A DNA stretch of 8,998 nt. Source: Polaromonas sp. Lineage in GTDB: Bacteria > Pseudomonadota > Gammaproteobacteria > Burkholderiales > Burkholderiaceae_C. Shown here one piece after another: positions 5,367 to 8,998 of this stretch (position 1 is its first letter; every line of letters starts with the position of its first letter). The stretch is taken from assembly GCA_023259235.1 (NCBI GenBank), contig JAHFQQ010000138.1, positions 1 to 8,998 on the forward strand. Reading direction: 5' to 3'. Made by a program: the position numbers and the translations under genes. The notes below the pieces were generated by a model, which was given only the letters and a program-made list of their open reading frames with translations, did not search any database and was not told the origin of the DNA.

Positions 5367-7322
5367 ATGCCCCCGAAAGCCCTTCAGGAGAGAACAGCGC
5401 CCAATCTGCTGCGCGAAGCGCGCCGCCAGTTGTTGAGTGGTGGTAGCGTGCCGACCGATCTGATTGGGCCTGATCTGGCCCGCTCATGGCAGCGTAGTTG
5501 GGGAGCCGGGCTGCAGCCTTGCGGTCAGATGCCGGGCGCTCCACACGCGTCGGGCGCTCAACTGGCGCGTGCGCTGGAGCGCCAGCGCGAGTTGGTCGCA
5601 CATGCCCGGCCCGTCATGGAATTCATGTTCGACCAGACCCGCGAATCCGGCTGCATGGTTATCCTGGCCGGCGCTGATGGCATGCTCCTGCACGCCTTTG
5701 GCGACTCCCAGTTTGTCAATCGGGCTGAGCGCGTGGCGCTGCGACCAGGGGCCACCTGGCACGAGCAATACCGGGGCACCAATGCGATCGGCACCGCGCT
5801 GACCGACGAACTGGCCGTGGTCGTGCATGCCGATGAGCATTACCTGGAGCGCAATGGTTTTCTGACCTGTTCGGCCGCGCCCATTCACGACCCCAGTGGC
5901 CGTCTGCTGGGTGCGCTGGACGTGTCGGGTGACCACCGTGGCTATCACCACCACACGCTGGGCCTGGTGCGTTCGGCGGTGCGGATGATCGAGCACCGGC
6001 TGTTCGACACCCGTCACGATTTGCGCCAGTGGGGCGGTCTGCGGCTGCGTTTTCATTCGCAACCCGAAGGCCTGGGAACCGTCACCGAAGGCCTGCTGGC
6101 CGTGCGCGAAGACGGCCTGCTGGCGGGAGCCAATGCCACCGCGCTGGAACTGCTCGGTCTGCGCTGGCCGGATCTGGCGCAGACCCGGCTGGACACCCTA
6201 CTGGCCGAGTCGCTTGACCAACTGATGGAATGGTGCCAGCGCTCGTCTCATATTCCGCGCGTGGTGCACACGGTTTCGGGGCATGCCGTTTGGGTGCGGG
6301 TGGAAGCCGGCCGGCCGGCACACCTCTTCCTCCGCGATCCAGTGGCTGCAGCGGCAGTGCCGCTTGCTGAACCGGCTGATGCGCTGGCCGCGCTGGAAAC
6401 GGGCGATGCGGCGATGCAGGCCGTCTTTGTGCGGGCTCGCAAGGTTGTAGGCAAGCCGATTGCATTGCTGCTGCAGGGGGAATCGGGCGTTGGGAAAGAG
6501 GTGTTTGCGCGTGCCCTTCACGCCAGCGGGCCGCGCCAGACACAACCGTTTGTGGCCGTCAACTGCGCGGCTTTGCCAGAAAACTTGATAGAAGCTGAGC
6601 TCTTTGGCTATTTGGGCGGCGCTTTCACGGGGTCCCGGCGCGAGGGCGCGCCGGGACGTATCCGGGAAGCGCACCTTGGCACGCTGTTTCTTGACGAAAT
6701 TGGCGACATGCCATTGTCTTTGCAAGCGCGGCTACTGCGCGTACTGCAGGACCGTCAGGTGGTGCCGCTGGGCGGCGGCCAGCCCGTAGCAGTTGATTTT
6801 GCGCTGGTGTGCGCCACCCATCGCGATCTGATGGCCGAGATCAAGGTAGGCCGCTTTCGTGAAGACCTGTACTACCGGCTCAACGGCCTGACGCTGCAGC
6901 TGCCTGCGCTGCGCGAGCGAACGGATCTGGCCCAGATGCTGGCGCGTGAGCTGCAGCGTCTGGAGCCCGGGCGCGGAGTGACCGTCGCCCAGGATTTATT
7001 GCAGGCCCTTCTCTGCTACCGCTGGCCCGGCAATCTGCGCCAACTGGCCAACGCCCTGCGCACCGCCTGCGCTTTGCTGGACCCGCACGAAACCGTGATT
7101 GGCTGGAACCACCTGCCCGATGATCTGGCCGGCGCGCTGCAAGCACCAGATGCAGCAGCCGACTGCCTGGGCGAATCCGCGGAGGGTGCCGTACCGGACC
7201 TGCGAACTGTCTCGCGCCAGGCCATCAACCGCACTCTGAACGCTTGCCAGGGCAATCTGTCCGAAGCGGCCCGCAGCCTGGGAATCAGCCGCAATACACT
7301 TTACCGCAAGCTGCGTGGTTGA
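5367..7322 (+). CDS. AcoR-like sigma-54-dependent transcriptional activator (GAF-PAS-AAA+-HTH)
   Basis: This complete 651-residue enhancer-binding protein hydrolyses ATP to open promoters bound by sigma-54 RNA polymerase. Residues about 75-215 form a GAF sensor with text typical of the AcoR family (RGTNAIGTALTDE at 136-148, LTCSAAPIHDPSGRLLGALD at 166-185). About 238-325 is a divergent PAS-like segment. The AAA+ domain shows Walker A GESGVGKE (371-378), the sigma-54 contact loop GAFTGS (418-423), Walker B TLFLDEIGDM (439-448), the sensor I segment CATHRDL (482-488), the arginine-finger region FREDLYYRLN (497-506) and WPGNLRQL (553-560). About 614-650 is a Fis-type HTH (GNLSEAARSLGISRNTLYRK). 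There is no response-regulator receiver domain, so it probably senses a ligand directly. ATG 5367 follows AGGAG at 5352-5356. Its likely target is the divergent aldehyde dehydrogenase gene. The inducer is unknown; acetoin, an alcohol or an aldehyde are options. Confidence 0.93.
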   Translation: MPPKALQERTAPNLLREARRQLLSGGSVPTDLIGPDLARSWQRSWGAGLQPCGQMPGAPHASGAQLARALERQRELVAHARPVMEFMFDQTRESGCMVILAGADGMLLHAFGDSQFVNRAERVALRPGATWHEQYRGTNAIGTALTDELAVVVHADEHYLERNGFLTCSAAPIHDPSGRLLGALDVSGDHRGYHHHTLGLVRSAVRMIEHRLFDTRHDLRQWGGLRLRFHSQPEGLGTVTEGLLAVREDGLLAGANATALELLGLRWPDLAQTRLDTLLAESLDQLMEWCQRSSHIPRVVHTVSGHAVWVRVEAGRPAHLFLRDPVAAAAVPLAEPADALAALETGDAAMQAVFVRARKVVGKPIALLLQGESGVGKEVFARALHASGPRQTQPFVAVNCAALPENLIEAELFGYLGGAFTGSRREGAPGRIREAHLGTLFLDEIGDMPLSLQARLLRVLQDRQVVPLGGGQPVAVDFALVCATHRDLMAEIKVGRFREDLYYRLNGLTLQLPALRERTDLAQMLARELQRLEPGRGVTVAQDLLQALLCYRWPGNLRQLANALRTACALLDPHETVIGWNHLPDDLAGALQAPDAAADCLGESAEGAVPDLRTVSRQAINRTLNACQGNLSEAARSLGISRNTLYRKLRG

Positions 7323-7364
7323 GCGCTTATCACGAGGCTGGCCGGGTCTTGGCGCAGGCTGAGA

Positions 7365-8294
7365 TCATTGACGCCCGAGCAAAAGGTACTCCATGAGCAC
7401 TTTTTGCACGTGCATGCGGTTCTCGGCTTCGTCCCAAACCACCGACTGCGGCCCATCAATCACTTCTGCCTCGACCTCTTCGCCACGGTGCGCCGGCAGG
7501 CAATGCATGAAGAGGGCGTCGGGTTTGGCGGCGCGCATCATCTCGCTGTCGACGCACCAGTCGGCAAAGGCCTTTTTGCGCGCTTCATTCTCGGCTTCAT
7601 AGCCCATGCTGGTCCACACATCGCTGGTCACAAGGTCGGCGCCGGCGCATGCCTGCATCGGATCCTTGAATACATGGTAGCTCTCGGCCGAGCGAATGCC
7701 GGCGACCGATTGATCGACCTCGTAGCCGCCGGGCGTGCTCAGGTGCACTTTGAAACCGAGGATTTCGCTGGCCTGCAGCCAGGTGTTGGCCATGTTGTTG
7801 CCGTCGCCGACCCAAGCGACGGTTTTGCCCGCGATGGAGCCACGGTGCTCGATGTAGGTGAAGATGTCGGCCAAAATCTGGCAGGGGTGAAATTCGTTGG
7901 TCAGGCCATTGATGACCGGCACGCGCGAGAACTCGGCAAAGCGCTCGATCTTGGTCTGCTCAAAGGTGCGGATCATCACTAGATCGACCATGCGGCTGAT
8001 GACCCTGGCGCTGTCTTCAATCGGTTCGGCGCGGCCCAGTTGGGTGTCGCCCGTGGTGAGGTGTACCACGCTACCGCCAAGCTGGTACATGCCGGCTTCG
8101 AAACTCACTCGGGTACGGGTCGAGGCCTTCTCGAAAATCATGGCCAGCGTGCGGTCAGCCAGCGGCTGGTGCTTTTCGTAGGTCTTGAATTTCTTCTTGA
8201 TGAGGGCGGCGCGCTCGAACAGCCAGGCGTACTCGCTGGCGCTCAGATCATTGAACTGCAGGTAATGTCTGATTGGTTTCAGGTCGCTGCTCAT
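7365..8294 (-). CDS. argF: Ornithine carbamoyltransferase ArgF
   Basis: This cytoplasmic enzyme joins carbamoyl phosphate and L-ornithine to give L-citrulline, the sixth step of arginine synthesis. It is a complete protein of 309 residues, normal for anabolic OTC. The carbamoyl phosphate motif STRTR is at 58-62 within FEKASTRTRVSFE, HPCQ at 136-139, the ornithine loop DVWTSMG at 225-231 and the catalytic HCLP at 264-267. The frame is open for 14 more residues upstream. I place the start at ATG 8294-8292 because it gives the family's usual N-terminus, has GGAAGG nine bases before it, and overlaps the argD stop in an ATGA arrangement, which implies translational coupling. It converges with the activator gene across a 42-base gap (7323-7364) in which I see no convincing terminator. 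Confidence 0.96.
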   Translation of the reverse strand: MSSDLKPIRHYLQFNDLSASEYAWLFERAALIKKKFKTYEKHQPLADRTLAMIFEKASTRTRVSFEAGMYQLGGSVVHLTTGDTQLGRAEPIEDSARVISRMVDLVMIRTFEQTKIERFAEFSRVPVINGLTNEFHPCQILADIFTYIEHRGSIAGKTVAWVGDGNNMANTWLQASEILGFKVHLSTPGGYEVDQSVAGIRSAESYHVFKDPMQACAGADLVTSDVWTSMGYEAENEARKKAFADWCVDSEMMRAAKPDALFMHCLPAHRGEEVEAEVIDGPQSVVWDEAENRMHVQKVLMEYLLLGRQ

Positions 8295-8998
8295 GCTGGC
8301 GCACCTTCCTGCAGCAACTGCTTGATCAGCGGGCACAAAATGGCCACGACTTCATCGGCCTCGGCCGGGGTCATGATGAGTGACGGCACCAGGCGGATCA
8401 CGGTGTCGGCCGTAACGCTGATCAGCAGGCCGTTGTCGGCGGCGCGTTTGACCAGTTCGCCGCAAGGCTTGTCCAGCTCGACGCCGAGCATGAGGCCGCG
8501 GCCGCGGATTTCCTTCAAGCCCTTCACATTGGCGAGTTCCCGTGTCAGCGCGGCCCGCAGGTGGTCGCCCACCAGGGCGGCATTAGCTAGTAAACCGTCT
8601 TCTTCCATGATGCGTATGGTTTCCACGCCGGCGCGCATTGCCAGTGGGTTGCCGCCGAATGTGGTGCCGTGGTTGCCGGGGCCAAAGATATGGGCGGCCC
8701 TGGGGCCAGCCACTACCGCGCCCACGGGCACGCCCGAACCCAGCCCCTTGGCCAGCGGCATCACATCTGGTTTGATACCGGACCACTGATGCGCGAACCA
8801 TTTGCCGGTGCGGCCCATGCCGCATTGCACCTCGTCGATCATGAGCAGCCAGTCGCGTTCGTCGCAAAGTGCGCGCGCCTGCCGTAAGTACTCGTCGCTC
8901 ATGCTGTTGATGCCGCCTTCACCCTGAATGGCTTCAAGAAACAGCGCCACCACATTCGGATTGCCCGCGGTCGCGGCTTTCAGCGCCTCGATATTGTT
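8291..8998 (-). CDS. argD: Acetylornithine aminotransferase ArgD, C-terminal part (5' end outside window)
   Basis: This is the last 235 residues of a PLP-dependent class III aminotransferase that converts N-acetylglutamate semialdehyde to N-acetylornithine. The frame runs to the window edge, so the internal GTG and ATG codons are not the start. Visible are EAIQGEGG, the PLP-ring aspartate in LLMIDEVQCGMGRTGKWFAH, the Schiff-base lysine in PLAKGLGSGVPVGA, the phosphate-contact text HGTTFGGNPLA, and the C-terminal VIRLVPSLIMT typical of ArgD. Other class III aminotransferases share these motifs. The ArgD call rests on the VIRLVPSL tail and on the overlap with argF, with which it shares the bases ATGA (8294-8291). 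The two genes are consecutive in an arginine operon. Confidence 0.9.
   Translation of the reverse strand, partial: NNIEALKAATAGNPNVVALFLEAIQGEGGINSMSDEYLRQARALCDERDWLLMIDEVQCGMGRTGKWFAHQWSGIKPDVMPLAKGLGSGVPVGAVVAGPRAAHIFGPGNHGTTFGGNPLAMRAGVETIRIMEEDGLLANAALVGDHLRAALTRELANVKGLKEIRGRGLMLGVELDKPCGELVKRAADNGLLISVTADTVIRLVPSLIMTPAEADEVVAILCPLIKQLLQEGAPA

Noticed and set aside
7323..7364. Possible bidirectional terminator between the activator gene and argF
   Set aside because: Only a weak GCC/GGC pairing with a 7-base loop and no T-run on either strand.

Overview
The window reads as chromosomal DNA of a high-GC betaproteobacterium. Comamonadaceae (Burkholderiales) is the likeliest family, judging by the protein types and by an intergenic repeat whose sequence style I associate with that family. 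This is inference; no search was run. I see no phage, insertion sequence, CRISPR array, tRNA or rRNA. Most of the window is ordinary metabolism, and I did not find a wholly new system.

Layout, left to right. (1) 1-669 (+) is the C-terminal part of aconitase AcnA, a TCA cycle enzyme. (2) 671-1969 (+) is a group A FAD-dependent aromatic monooxygenase of the salicylate hydroxylase type. Its reading frame opens inside a GC-rich intergenic repeat (about 695-764), so its start is uncertain. (3) 1970-2454 is a 485-base gap. It holds a cluster of small TAGC/GCTA palindromes, a possible eroded minus-strand frame and the leader of the next gene. (4) 2455-3219 (+) is a classical short-chain dehydrogenase/reductase. 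(5) 3220-3493 holds a frameshifted, truncated remnant of an iron-containing alcohol dehydrogenase on the minus strand. (6) 3494-5014 (-) is an ExaC/AcoD/AldB-type NAD-dependent (acet)aldehyde dehydrogenase. (7) 5015-5366 is the divergent control region. It carries a well-matched sigma-54 -24/-12 promoter facing the aldehyde dehydrogenase gene and, about 100 bases upstream, a 17-bp near-perfect palindrome suited to be an activator site. (8) 5367-7322 (+) is an AcoR-like sigma-54 enhancer-binding activator (GAF, PAS-like, AAA+, Fis-type HTH). (9) 7365-8294 (-) is ornithine carbamoyltransferase ArgF. (10) 8291-8998 (-) is the C-terminal part of acetylornithine aminotransferase ArgD, whose stop overlaps the argF start as ATGA.

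How the parts fit. Genes 6-8 form one regulatory unit: the divergent activator most likely senses a small molecule through its GAF domain and switches on the aldehyde dehydrogenase through sigma-54 RNA polymerase. The alcohol dehydrogenase remnant downstream suggests the unit once carried an alcohol-to-aldehyde step as well, lost by a rearrangement whose edge lies next to the stop codon of the short-chain dehydrogenase. argD and argF are translationally coupled consecutive-pathway genes of arginine synthesis (ornithine formation, then citrulline).
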